Origin: Flavobacteriales bacterium UBA1531
GTDB lineage: Bacteria > Bacteroidota > Bacteroidia > Flavobacteriales_D > Sanyastnellaceae
Direction of reading: 5' to 3'
Assembly (NCBI GenBank): GCA_002323795.1
Contig: DCPZ01000098.1
Span: 7,470-41,881, forward strand
DNA: 34,412 nt
Of the stretch, positions 1 to 7,892 are shown piece after piece; positions within the stretch are counted from its first letter, which is position 1; every line of letters starts with the position of its first letter. The position numbers and the translations under genes were made by a program. Below the pieces are notes generated by a model. That model had not been told where the DNA came from. It was given only the letters and a program-made list of their open reading frames with translations, and searched no databases.

Positions 1-985
1 GATCGAGCCACTCTGCCTTCAAGCGTTCAAGTTCGACGGGCACGACACCAACTTTTTCGCACACCAAACCGCCGGCAAGATTGGAGAGTGCTGCTATTTC
101 AATAATGGGTACATCCAATGCGAGAAGGAATGATGCCACAGCGATTACGGCGTCACCTGCACCGCTCACATCTAAAATTTCACGTTCGAATGCGGCAATA
201 CGACAAAATGGCTGTGCGGTTTTTGGGCCATAAATGCAAACTCCTCGTTCGCTGAGCGTAACCATGGAATACACTGGATTGAGCAAATGATGCATCCGAC
301 GCACACCCTGTTCCAAGCTCCCATCGCTCTTTTTTTCTATGGCCATCGCCATGCCTTCCCCGAGTTCTTTTAAGTTTGGTTTGAACAAGGTTACTCCTCG
401 GTAACTTGTAAAATGCGCAAATTTTGGGTCAACGGTTGTTTTGATGTTGCGCTCATGGGCTGCTTCGATGAGCGTTTTGATTACGCGATCAGTCAGGACG
501 CCTTTGTCATAATCTTCAAAAATAAGAACATCGGGTTTCGTTGATTCGAGCAAGGCATTGCAGCTAGCGATGAGTTCGTCTTCGAGTGCAGGCGAAATAT
601 CACGGGTGACCTCTTCATCGACACGCACCAATTGTTGGCCGTTGCTGATGACCCTTGTCTTTACAGTGGTTGGACGGTCGGCGCTTCTCAGTACCGCAGA
701 TGACCCAACGCATAGTTTTGTCAGGAGTGATTCGATGGTGCTGCCAGCAGCATCATCGCCAATGACAGTTGCGAGGTGAACTTTCGCTCCAATTGCGAGT
801 AAATTCTTTACCACATTTGCTGCCCCGCCAAGTCGAGATTCTTTGGTGTGGACTTCCACAACGGGAACGGGGGCTTCTGGTGAGATCCGATTGACCTGCC
901 CGACCATGTATGCGTCGAGCATGACGTCACCAATCACAAGCGCCGTGACCTGATGTCCGGACTGTAAGGCACTGAGAGCATCCAT
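1..985 (-). CDS. rfaE1: PfkB-family heptose-7-phosphate kinase (RfaE1/HldE kinase domain), 3' end cut by the window edge
   Basis: The ATG at 985 opens about 328 codons that run off the left edge without a stop. The product resembles D-glycero-beta-D-manno-heptose-7-phosphate kinase, which phosphorylates heptose 7-phosphate in the ADP-heptose pathway for LPS. Visible family features are the N-terminal VIGDVMLDAY and NRISPEAPVPV signatures, a GGAANVVKNL sugar-binding stretch, PNLKE in the middle, and the PfkB signature 2 DVSGAGDAVIAV, which carries the catalytic Asp. Standalone kinases of this type are about 330 residues, so only a few residues are probably missing, unless the gene is the bifunctional form with a nucleotidyltransferase domain beyond the window. 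It lies 23 bases after the aminotransferase and has its own promoter-like element (990-1017). Another PfkB sugar kinase remains possible. Confidence 0.85.
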   Translation of the reverse strand, partial: MDALSALQSGHQVTALVIGDVMLDAYMVGQVNRISPEAPVPVVEVHTKESRLGGAANVVKNLLAIGAKVHLATVIGDDAAGSTIESLLTKLCVGSSAVLRSADRPTTVKTRVISNGQQLVRVDEEVTRDISPALEDELIASCNALLESTKPDVLIFEDYDKGVLTDRVIKTLIEAAHERNIKTTVDPKFAHFTSYRGVTLFKPNLKELGEGMAMAIEKKSDGSLEQGVRRMHHLLNPVYSMVTLSERGVCIYGPKTAQPFCRIAAFEREILDVSGAGDAVIAVASFLLALDVPIIEIAALSNLAGGLVCEKVGVVPVELERLKAEWLD

Positions 986-989
986 GTTA

Positions 990-1017
990 CGAAGGTAGTG
1001 CGCCGGGCTTAACGCAA
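990..1017 (-). promoter_or_regulatory. Promoter of the heptose kinase gene (TTG-N17-TACCTTCG)
   Basis: On the minus strand, TTG (1015-1017) is followed after 17 bases by TACCTTCG (990-997), which matches Bacteroidetes -7 consensus TAnnTTTG except at one base. The element ends four bases before the ATG at 985. It overlaps the end of the upstream aminotransferase gene, so the kinase can probably be transcribed separately and without a leader. Confidence 0.6.
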
Positions 1018-2205
1018 CGCTTCAACTGCTTCTGAAATTCGGCGCAATGCCTCTGCCAATTGCGATTCAGAGGCTGCATATGACAAACGGATGCATTCTG
1101 GAGTTCCAAAAGCTCCGCCTCCAACGGTGGCCACGTGAGCTTCTTCCAATAAATACATGGCAAAGTCTTGTGCATTGTCGATGTGACGATCGCCAACCGA
1201 TTTCCCAAACAGAGCGCTCACATCAGGAAATAAGTAAAAAGCTCCCATTGGTTTATTGACTTTCATGCCTGGGATGGCACCCAAACCCGCAATCATAATA
1301 TCGCGTCGTTGCAGGAACGCTTTCTTCATTTCATCTGCGATAGAAGGGTCTGCGGTTACCGCTGCTCCTGCTGCGACTTGGGCAATACTGCACGGTGCTG
1401 AAGTGACTTGTCCTTGTATCTTCGAGCAGGCCTTTGCGATCCAAGCTGGAGCCCCGATATAGCCCAACCGCCAGCCGGTCATTGCGAAGCCTTTGGAAAC
1501 ACCATTGACTGTAATGACTCGATCTTTGAGGGCTTCAATCGTACCGATGGATGCGTGTTGACCTGTGAAGTTGATCAACTCATAGATTTCATCGCTGACG
1601 ATGTACACGTGCGGATTTCGAATCAATACCTCGGCAAGGGCCTCTATTTCTTCTTTTGTGTAAACTGATCCGGAGGGATTGCAGGGTGAGGAGTAGATCA
1701 ACAAACGAGTTTTGGCATTGATAGCTGCTTCCAGTGCTTCGGGTTGAATCTTAAAATCATGTTCAATGGATGTTGCCAAAACCTTCGAAGTTCCACCTGC
1801 CAGTGCAACCATATCGGCATAGCTGACCCAATAAGGTGCAGGAAGTATGACTTCTTCTCCCGGATCGACCAGGGACAACACGACATTGGTGATGCTCTGT
1901 TTTGCTCCATTGGACACCACGATTTGGTCAGGCGCGTAGTTCAAGCCGTTATCTCGCTGAAACTTCATACTGATTGCCTCGCGCACGTCCAGAATTCCGG
2001 GCACAGGTGTGTAGTGGGTAATGTTATTTTCTATTGCTTTTATTCCTGCTGCCTTGAGGATCTCAGGAGTGTCAAAGTCAGGTTCTCCTAACGAGAGTGA
2101 AATCACATCAACGCCTGATTTTTTCAATTCCGTCGCCTTTCTCGCCATGGCAATGGTGGCGGACTCAGAGAGTCGATTGAGCAGTTGAGAGGTGCGTTGC
2201 GTCAT
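1009..2205 (-). CDS. aspC: Class I/II aminotransferase, aspartate aminotransferase type (PLP)
   Basis: This 398-residue protein is of normal length for the AspC Ib branch, which moves amino groups between aspartate and 2-oxoglutarate; some members also act on prephenate. The PLP lysine is K238 in the motif VSKGFAMTGWRLGY. The cofactor-contacting NPSG is at 176-179, SDEIYE (D205) follows, and the carboxylate-binding Arg lies in the C-terminal CIRLSYA stretch. SLGEPDFDTP near residue 40 is the usual N-terminal substrate-loop signature. The ATG at 2205 is the natural start and has no Shine-Dalgarno sequence. The heptose kinase follows 23 bases downstream, which suggests partial co-transcription. 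Exact substrate range cannot be read from sequence. Confidence 0.9.
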   Translation of the reverse strand: MTQRTSQLLNRLSESATIAMARKATELKKSGVDVISLSLGEPDFDTPEILKAAGIKAIENNITHYTPVPGILDVREAISMKFQRDNGLNYAPDQIVVSNGAKQSITNVVLSLVDPGEEVILPAPYWVSYADMVALAGGTSKVLATSIEHDFKIQPEALEAAINAKTRLLIYSSPCNPSGSVYTKEEIEALAEVLIRNPHVYIVSDEIYELINFTGQHASIGTIEALKDRVITVNGVSKGFAMTGWRLGYIGAPAWIAKACSKIQGQVTSAPCSIAQVAAGAAVTADPSIADEMKKAFLQRRDIMIAGLGAIPGMKVNKPMGAFYLFPDVSALFGKSVGDRHIDNAQDFAMYLLEEAHVATVGGGAFGTPECIRLSYAASESQLAEALRRISEAVEALR

Positions 2206-2246
2206 GGCAAGTAATCAATTCCGAATTTTTCACATCGATGAAGCCG

Positions 2247-2254
2247 CAAATTTA
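2247..2254 (-). promoter_or_regulatory. -7 promoter element (TAAATTTG) for aspC
   Basis: A perfect TAnnTTTG match on the minus strand lies 41 bases before the aspC start, between the sodium symporter stop and aspC. No TTG at the usual distance upstream was found. This is one of the few promoters here that predicts a real 5' leader, of about 37 bases. Confidence 0.45.
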
Positions 2255-2285
2255 AGTTTTGCTGCAATGCGAAAAAGGCGCTCTT

Positions 2286-3788
2286 TCATTTTTTACCAAA
2301 CGTGAACGATACCACAGCTAATCCAAAGAATGTGAGCAAACCATTCACAGGGAGAAGAGCGAATCCGAAGCTGAAAGAGAAGGTTGAAGCGAGATAAGAT
2401 TCAAGGCCATAGCAGAACAAAGGAGCCAAAATGGCAACAACAGGAATGAGCTCGTCTTTTGGCTTCCTGCTTGTTGCAAGTCCAAAAGCAAACAATCCTA
2501 GGATGGGACCATATGTGTAATTCGCTGCCGTGAAGATGGCGGCCACAACACTCGTGTCATTGGCGCTACTAAATGCCATGATTACTCCAAAAAGGGCTAC
2601 CGTCATGCCCAAATGAATTTGCTCACGTTTTCTTTTGGCTTGAACCTCTGGCATGCTTTCGGTATCGAGCAGATCTACACATACGGAAGTGGTTAATGCG
2701 GTCAAGGCGCTATCCGCTGAACTGAATGCTGAGGCCAGCAGGCCAATCAAAAAAATGAGCCCAAGCCCTATTCCCAATCCGCCGTCAAGGGCGACAGTAG
2801 GATACAAGCTATCCGCACGTTCGATTGAAACTCCTTTCATTTCAATCCAACTGTAAAGCAAGGCTCCCAAGGTCAAAAACAAAACATTCACGACGACCAA
2901 AACAATCGAAAAGCTTCCCATGTTCCAGCGTGCTTCTCTCAGGTTCCGGCAGGCGAGGTTTTTTTGCATCATGTCTTGGTCCATCCCCGTCATAGCTGTG
3001 GCCACGAACGCGCCAGCTAGTACATGCTTGACGAGATGGTTGGATGCTTTCCAGTCGTCCCATACGATCCATTGGTTCCAGGGCGAAGCGGCGATGTGAG
3101 ATGGAACCTCAGACCATGACCAGCCGAGGGCATGCACAATGGCGTTTCCTGAGTAGACGACAGCAATGAGCATCGCCGCAGTTTGCAGTGTGTCTGTCCA
3201 CACAATTGTTCCGAGTCCACCTTGACGCGTATAGCTCCATATGACAGCCAAAATCACTGCAACTGAAGCGGCATAACCCACGGGTATATCGATCGAATTG
3301 AAGGCCCGCCACTGGAAATCCCACTCCAAGGGCTGGAGAACAAACAATTCTAAAACAAGGGCGATTAAGAACAGTCGAAAGGAGGCGCCAATCACACGTG
3401 AGAGGATGAAGAAAGCGGCACCCGTCTTGTAAGCCCGGTCACCAAAGCGAGAGGCGAAGTACCCGTAAATGCTCGTCAGACCCATGCGGTAGTAAAGCGG
3501 CATCAAGACGGCCATGATGAATCCATAGCCGATTAAATAGCCCAACACCATCTGCATGTAGGTAAATCCTTGACTATTCACCCATCCCGGCACGCTGATA
3601 AAAGTCACGCCACTGAGCGATGCGCCTAACATTCCAAACGCCACTGCATACCAAGGAGCAGATTTGCTTGCAGCAAAAAAATGCTGGCTTGAATTGCCTT
3701 TTTTGATTTTGCGGTTTGTCCATCGAGCAATACCAAGCAGAATGAGGACGTACGCAAAAAACACTCCAATGACCATCTGCGGATTCAT
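2286..3788 (-). CDS. Sodium:solute symporter (SSS family)
   Basis: This integral inner-membrane protein has about 13 hydrophobic segments and couples sodium to solute uptake. Family features include the N-terminal helix VIGVFFAYVLILLGIARW, the GASLSGVTFISVPGW region typical of SSS transmembrane segment 2, the GMDQDMMQKNLACRN loop, and the ASAFSSADSALTALTTS sodium-site helix. The substrate cannot be told from sequence. I place the start at the ATG at 3788 (500 residues) rather than the upstream ATG at 3809. The protein then begins MNPQMVIG, as SSS proteins usually do, and a promoter-like CATCTTTG ends four bases before it. The gene is divergent from recR, and the two starts are 35 bases apart. 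Confidence 0.88.
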   Translation of the reverse strand: MNPQMVIGVFFAYVLILLGIARWTNRKIKKGNSSQHFFAASKSAPWYAVAFGMLGASLSGVTFISVPGWVNSQGFTYMQMVLGYLIGYGFIMAVLMPLYYRMGLTSIYGYFASRFGDRAYKTGAAFFILSRVIGASFRLFLIALVLELFVLQPLEWDFQWRAFNSIDIPVGYAASVAVILAVIWSYTRQGGLGTIVWTDTLQTAAMLIAVVYSGNAIVHALGWSWSEVPSHIAASPWNQWIVWDDWKASNHLVKHVLAGAFVATAMTGMDQDMMQKNLACRNLREARWNMGSFSIVLVVVNVLFLTLGALLYSWIEMKGVSIERADSLYPTVALDGGLGIGLGLIFLIGLLASAFSSADSALTALTTSVCVDLLDTESMPEVQAKRKREQIHLGMTVALFGVIMAFSSANDTSVVAAIFTAANYTYGPILGLFAFGLATSRKPKDELIPVVAILAPLFCYGLESYLASTFSFSFGFALLPVNGLLTFFGLAVVSFTFGKK

Positions 3789-3792
3789 GTGC

Positions 3793-3800
3793 CAAAGATG
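3793..3800 (-). promoter_or_regulatory. -7-like element (CATCTTTG) for the sodium symporter
   Basis: On the minus strand, CATCTTTG matches TAnnTTTG at all defined positions but the first. It ends four bases before the ATG at 3788. This spacing repeats at many genes in the window and supports 3788 as the translation start. No -33 TTG is visible. Confidence 0.4.
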
Positions 3801-3811
3801 GGACAACATCG

Positions 3812-3819
3812 TAAGTTTG
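3812..3819 (+). promoter_or_regulatory. -7 promoter element (TAAGTTTG) for recR
   Basis: This is a perfect TAnnTTTG match ending four bases before the recR ATG at 3824, so the transcript should start at or next to the start codon. It lies in the short gap between recR and the divergent symporter gene. Confidence 0.55.
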
Positions 3820-3823
3820 TCGC

Positions 3824-4438
3824 ATGGAACTTCCCTCGCGACTCATTGAAGCGGCCGTGGACCAAATGGCATCACTGCCCGGCATTGGCCGGAAAACCGC
3901 CTTGCGCTTGGTGTTGAATCTATTGCGTCGTTCAGATGAACAGGTGAATTCTTTTGCAGAATCTTTTCAATTAATGCGACAAGGCGTGCGTGGTTGTGCA
4001 ACCTGTCACAACCTAACAGAGACAGAGGAGTGTTCCATTTGTGTCAACCCGCTGCGCAAGGAGCATGTCATTTGTGTCGTGGAGGATCTTCGAGATTTAC
4101 TGGCCATTGAAGCCACGGGGCAATTCCAAGGCCGCTACCATGTTTTGGGTGGGGTCATCAGCCCGATGGAAGGTGTTGGGCCAAACGACTTGAACATTGA
4201 ATCATTGGTCACAAGAGCTGCGACAATCGCTGTGCATGAAGACGGAGAGATCATTTTTGCTCTCCCGGCCACAATGGAAGGCGAAACGACGGCATTTTAT
4301 TTGTTCCGCAAACTCAGTTCGAACAATCTCAAAGTCACTTCCATAGCACGCGGGATAGCTGTCGGTGAAGATTTGCAGCATGCAGACGAGGCCACGCTTG
4401 TCCAAAGTTTGAGGCAACGATTGCCTTACAACAATTGA
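3824..4438 (+). CDS. recR: Recombination mediator protein RecR
   Basis: RecR acts with RecO and RecF to load RecA on gapped DNA during recombinational repair. The 204-residue length is normal. An N-terminal helix-hairpin-helix region contains LPGIGRKTALRL. It is followed by the C4 zinc finger (CATC, then CSIC), and then by a Toprim domain beginning CVVEDLRDLLAIEATG and carrying the conserved YHVLGGVISPMEGVGP stretch. The start matches the family's usual MxxPSxLIE opening. The GT2 gene follows 56 bases later with its own promoter-like element. Confidence 0.96.
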   Translation: MELPSRLIEAAVDQMASLPGIGRKTALRLVLNLLRRSDEQVNSFAESFQLMRQGVRGCATCHNLTETEECSICVNPLRKEHVICVVEDLRDLLAIEATGQFQGRYHVLGGVISPMEGVGPNDLNIESLVTRAATIAVHEDGEIIFALPATMEGETTAFYLFRKLSSNNLKVTSIARGIAVGEDLQHADEATLVQSLRQRLPYNN

Positions 4439-4482
4439 AGCCATTATATCGTTTTCATTCGGTCGATCGGTTCGTTTGGCTT

Positions 4483-4490
4483 TAAATTCA
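4483..4490 (+). promoter_or_regulatory. -7-like element (TAAATTCA) before the large GT2 gene
   Basis: The match to TAnnTTTG is at four of six defined positions. Its placement, four bases before the GTG start at 4495, is the same as at the stronger examples in the window. Weak on its own. Confidence 0.3.
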
Positions 4491-4494
4491 CAGC

Positions 4495-6465
4495 GTGGAC
4501 GTTTCTATAGTCATTGTCAACTACAATGTTGAGCACTTTTTATCGCAGTGCTTGCAAAGTGTGCGTGCGAGTATACGTGTGTTAGAGTCCCTCGGGTTTA
4601 GCGCTGAGGTATGGGTTGTGGACAATCGTTCAGTCGATGGAAGTTGTGCGATGGTTCGAACGCAATTTCCTGAAGTTAACCTGCTTGTTTTGGACGAAAA
4701 CTTGGGCTTCTCGAAAGGAAACAATCGGGCCATTGAAAAGTGCAATGGTCGTTGGGTGTTGCTGCTCAACCCAGACACAGTAATACCAGAAGATGCGCTG
4801 GTAAAATGCCTCCAATATGCAGATGCATCCCCTAAATTGGGGGGGATGGGTGTGCCAATGGTCGATGGGATGGGACGATTCCTGCCCGAATCCAAACGTG
4901 GTATGCCTACGCCTTGGGCTGCATTCTGCAAAATTTCAGGTCTTTATAAGTTGGCTCCGCGTTCAGAGAGCTTGAATCAATATTACATGGGGCATCTTGG
5001 CACTGATGATAACCATCGCATAGAGATATTGAGTGGTGCTTTCATGTGGATGCGAAAGGAGGCCTTGGATCAAGTAGGCTTGCTTGACGAAGACTACTTC
5101 ATGTACGGTGAAGACATTGACTTGAGTTGGCGGTTGCTCAAAGGAGGATGGGAGAACCATTTTTTCACTGAGACTTCAATCATTCACTACAAAGGAGAGA
5201 GCACCAAAAAGGGCTCCCTGAATTACGTCTTGGTCTTTTATAAGGCCATGCAGATTTTTGCGCGCACGCATTTTTCAGGTGGGAATGCTCGAGTCATGTT
5301 GAGTTTGATTCAATTGGCCATTTACTTCAGGGCGTCTTTGGCCATTTTGGCGCGCGTCTTTCGCATGATAAAGCTGCCAGCGCTGGAATTCAGTTTGTTT
5401 TGGTCGATTCTTCTGGTTTTCTTGATGAAATACGGTGAGTTGAAAGAAATCCAATACGATTGGAATTGGGCGGTTCCAGCCACGGGCATTTACGCTGCAT
5501 TTTGGCTGTTGGCTCTCAAGTTTCAGGGCGGATATGATCGGCCCTGGAAGATGATGCCATTGGTTCGTGGTGTTTTGATGGGTGCCTTGTGCTTATTTGC
5601 GGGTTATGGACTGCTTCCAGAAAACATGCGATTCAGCCGTGCCATTTTAGTGTTTGGCACAGCGCTTTTGCCCCTCATTGTATTGACCGTTCGGTGGAGA
5701 TGGGACAAGGGCAGGGGCTGGAGCGACAGAGGACAGAAAAGGCGGATTTTCGTATCAAGTCCAATCGAATTGAATGCAATTCAAGGCTTAATCGCAGAGC
5801 TTGAGCCTCGATCAGCTTCTGCTGCTCAAACGATTCAAGCACTGTATCCTGGAGATCGCAATGCGTACGCCAACGAATCTACTGGAGATGGAGTAACGTT
5901 TTTGGGGGGATTGAGTGATTTGAATGAAGTCATTCGCATCTACCGCATCAATGAAGTAATCCTCAGTGGGAGGGAACTGACAGCAACTCAAAAGATTTCG
6001 GCCATGACGGGAGTTGCAAACGCCAACATCCATTTTCGAATTGCTTGGACTGAAGGCGGACATGTCGTTGGGGTGGGAGGTCCTGAGTTGGGCTCCATTT
6101 CTGATTGGCCCCGTGCGATTCATTTGCCTCGGGCGAAGCGAATCAAACGCACATTTGATATTTTTCTCGCGCTATTTGTTTTGGTTTTCTTTCCATTATT
6201 TGTGGTTTTTGGTCGAGTGAAATGGATTTTGTCAGCTGCGGATGTATTGATGTGTAAACGCACGTGGGTGGGGATTCCTGACGATTTTGCAAACGATTCT
6301 AGGCTTCAGAAATACGTTTTTTCTCGATCTAATTCCGCTTCGAACCGTGCCGGCCACAGAACCCTTTTGGCTTATGTTCGTGATTATAGATGGACGGTTG
6401 ACCTCGGAGTCATCCGTGAAGCCTTAATTTCGCACCGCGCAATACATCGCCATGGCAAAAATTGA
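4495..6465 (+). CDS. GT2 glycosyltransferase fused to a membrane segment and a sugar-phosphotransferase-like remnant
   Basis: The protein has 656 residues and starts at GTG. Residues 1-260 are a rhamnosyltransferase-type GT2 domain, with VSIVIVNYNV at the start, NPDT at 92-95 for the nucleotide-sugar/metal site, and GEDIDLSWR at 205-213. Residues 270-400 hold several hydrophobic, probably membrane-spanning helices. Residues 415-540 look like the Rossmann-like domain that precedes polyprenyl-phosphate sugar transferases such as WcaJ. Residues 549-575 (KRIKRTFDIFLALF) resemble the entry helix of those enzymes, and KRTWVG at 588-593 resembles a motif near their end. The catalytic core between these two is missing, so only the GT2 domain is likely active. 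It probably acts in polysaccharide or LPS assembly at the inner membrane. Its end overlaps the E2 gene by 14 bases. Confidence 0.8.
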   Translation: MDVSIVIVNYNVEHFLSQCLQSVRASIRVLESLGFSAEVWVVDNRSVDGSCAMVRTQFPEVNLLVLDENLGFSKGNNRAIEKCNGRWVLLLNPDTVIPEDALVKCLQYADASPKLGGMGVPMVDGMGRFLPESKRGMPTPWAAFCKISGLYKLAPRSESLNQYYMGHLGTDDNHRIEILSGAFMWMRKEALDQVGLLDEDYFMYGEDIDLSWRLLKGGWENHFFTETSIIHYKGESTKKGSLNYVLVFYKAMQIFARTHFSGGNARVMLSLIQLAIYFRASLAILARVFRMIKLPALEFSLFWSILLVFLMKYGELKEIQYDWNWAVPATGIYAAFWLLALKFQGGYDRPWKMMPLVRGVLMGALCLFAGYGLLPENMRFSRAILVFGTALLPLIVLTVRWRWDKGRGWSDRGQKRRIFVSSPIELNAIQGLIAELEPRSASAAQTIQALYPGDRNAYANESTGDGVTFLGGLSDLNEVIRIYRINEVILSGRELTATQKISAMTGVANANIHFRIAWTEGGHVVGVGGPELGSISDWPRAIHLPRAKRIKRTFDIFLALFVLVFFPLFVVFGRVKWILSAADVLMCKRTWVGIPDDFANDSRLQKYVFSRSNSASNRAGHRTLLAYVRDYRWTVDLGVIREALISHRAIHRHGKN

Positions 6466-7885
6466 AATACTTCTCCCCAAAATGGGTGAAAGCGTAGCGG
6501 AAGCTACGATCACCAAATTTGTAACCCAACCAGGTGAACGCGTCGAGGCGGATGAATCAATGGTTGAAATCGCTACCGATAAAGTAGACAGCGAAGTCCC
6601 CGCACCTGAAGATGGGACCTTGGTAGAGTGGCTGGTTTCAGAAGGTGATACGGTCGCTGTAGGTCAAGCTATCGCTCGATTTGAAGCTGAAACAGAAGGC
6701 GCACAAGATATTTCTCCAGCCGTTGCCCCTTCCGATACCGTTGCGCCCGCACCAGTTTCTGCCGAAACGCCTGAGGCGATAAAAGCACCAGTTCCAGTTC
6801 CTTCGCCATCACCAGTAGAGAAGCCTGTTCCGGTAGCAACGGACGTGAAAATCCCCGCGGAGTCAGTATTGGAAGCATTGCAGTCGCCGTTGAGCGAAAT
6901 GCCTCCTCGGCTTGGGACATCAGGAAGGTTTTATTCGCCGTTGGTTCGCAGCATCGCCCAATCCGAAGGAATCACTCCGGTTGAGTTGGAAACGATTTCG
7001 GGTTCAGGCGCTAAAGGCCGGGTGACGAAGAAGGATATGTTGGATTATATCGAGCAACGTGGTGCTTCTGTCGCTTCTCCTGCAGTTTCAGCTCCGATTC
7101 CTGTATCAGCTGTTCAATCGGCATCCAAACCTATGCTCAGTGCACAATCAAGGCCGTCTGCATCGGTGTCCGGAGGAGACGAAATTATTGAGATGGACCG
7201 AATGCGTAAAATGATAGCTGATCATATGGTACGCTCTGTTCAAACGAGTCCTCACGTGACGAGTTTTGTGGAAGCAGACGTAACCCGCATGGTCGAGTGG
7301 CGAAACAGAAATAAAAAAGCATTTCAAGAGGCGCACGGAACCAAGCTGACTTTTACACCGATGATTGCCGAGGCCATTGTCAAGGCCATCAGAGATTTCC
7401 CCGGCGTGAATGCAAGCGTCGACGGTGATCGCATCGTGATCAAGAAACAAATCAATCTGGGCATGGCCGCAGCTTTGCCCTCGGGTAACTTAATCGTACC
7501 CGTCATTCGCAATGCGGATCAACTGAGCTTAGTGGGACTGGCCAATCAAGTCAACGATTTGGCAGGTCGTGCGAGAGCTGGAAAATTAAAACCGGATGAC
7601 ACGGCTGGCGGGACATATACCATGTCCAATGTGGGCACTTTTGGAAATGTCATGGGAACGCCAATCATCAATCAGCCGCAGGTCGCGATTTTGGCCTTGG
7701 GTGCTATTCGAAAGAAACCGGCTGTGATTGAAACTCCGGAAGGCGATGTCATTGGTGTGAGGCATATGATGTTCTTGAGTCACAGCTATGATCATCGCGT
7801 CGTTGATGGCATGCTAGGCGGAAGCTTTGTGCGCCGCGTGGCTGATTATTTGGAGGGATTTGACTTGGACCGACCGATTGTATAA
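6452..7885 (+). CDS. 2-oxo acid dehydrogenase E2 (dihydrolipoamide acyltransferase)
   Basis: E2 is the core of a 2-oxo acid dehydrogenase complex and transfers the acyl group from lipoamide to CoA. The 477-residue protein has one N-terminal lipoyl domain (1-78; lipoylated Lys in EIATDKVDSEV, K44), a Pro/Ala-rich linker and a peripheral-subunit-binding domain around 158-200 (SPLVRSIAQSEGI to GRVTKKD). A second linker and the catalytic domain follow, with active-site motif HRVVDG (H448, D452). MGESVAEATI at the start is common in branched-chain and 2-oxoglutarate types, but sequence alone does not fix the substrate. No E1 or E3 gene is nearby. The gene begins inside the 3' end of the GT2 gene. 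Confidence 0.93.
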   Translation: MAKIEILLPKMGESVAEATITKFVTQPGERVEADESMVEIATDKVDSEVPAPEDGTLVEWLVSEGDTVAVGQAIARFEAETEGAQDISPAVAPSDTVAPAPVSAETPEAIKAPVPVPSPSPVEKPVPVATDVKIPAESVLEALQSPLSEMPPRLGTSGRFYSPLVRSIAQSEGITPVELETISGSGAKGRVTKKDMLDYIEQRGASVASPAVSAPIPVSAVQSASKPMLSAQSRPSASVSGGDEIIEMDRMRKMIADHMVRSVQTSPHVTSFVEADVTRMVEWRNRNKKAFQEAHGTKLTFTPMIAEAIVKAIRDFPGVNASVDGDRIVIKKQINLGMAAALPSGNLIVPVIRNADQLSLVGLANQVNDLAGRARAGKLKPDDTAGGTYTMSNVGTFGNVMGTPIINQPQVAILALGAIRKKPAVIETPEGDVIGVRHMMFLSHSYDHRVVDGMLGGSFVRRVADYLEGFDLDRPIV

Positions 7886-7892
7886 GCAAGCC

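Noticed and set aside
4521..4931. 136-codon open frame antisense to the large GT2 gene
   Set aside because: It lies wholly inside a well-supported gene on the other strand and shows no family features; the same applies to the other long shadow frames, such as 9990-10568 and 31723-32124.
7827..7892. Longer exonuclease starting at 7827
   Set aside because: The extension lies inside the E2 coding region and has no similarity to the family; the ATG at 7893 fits better.
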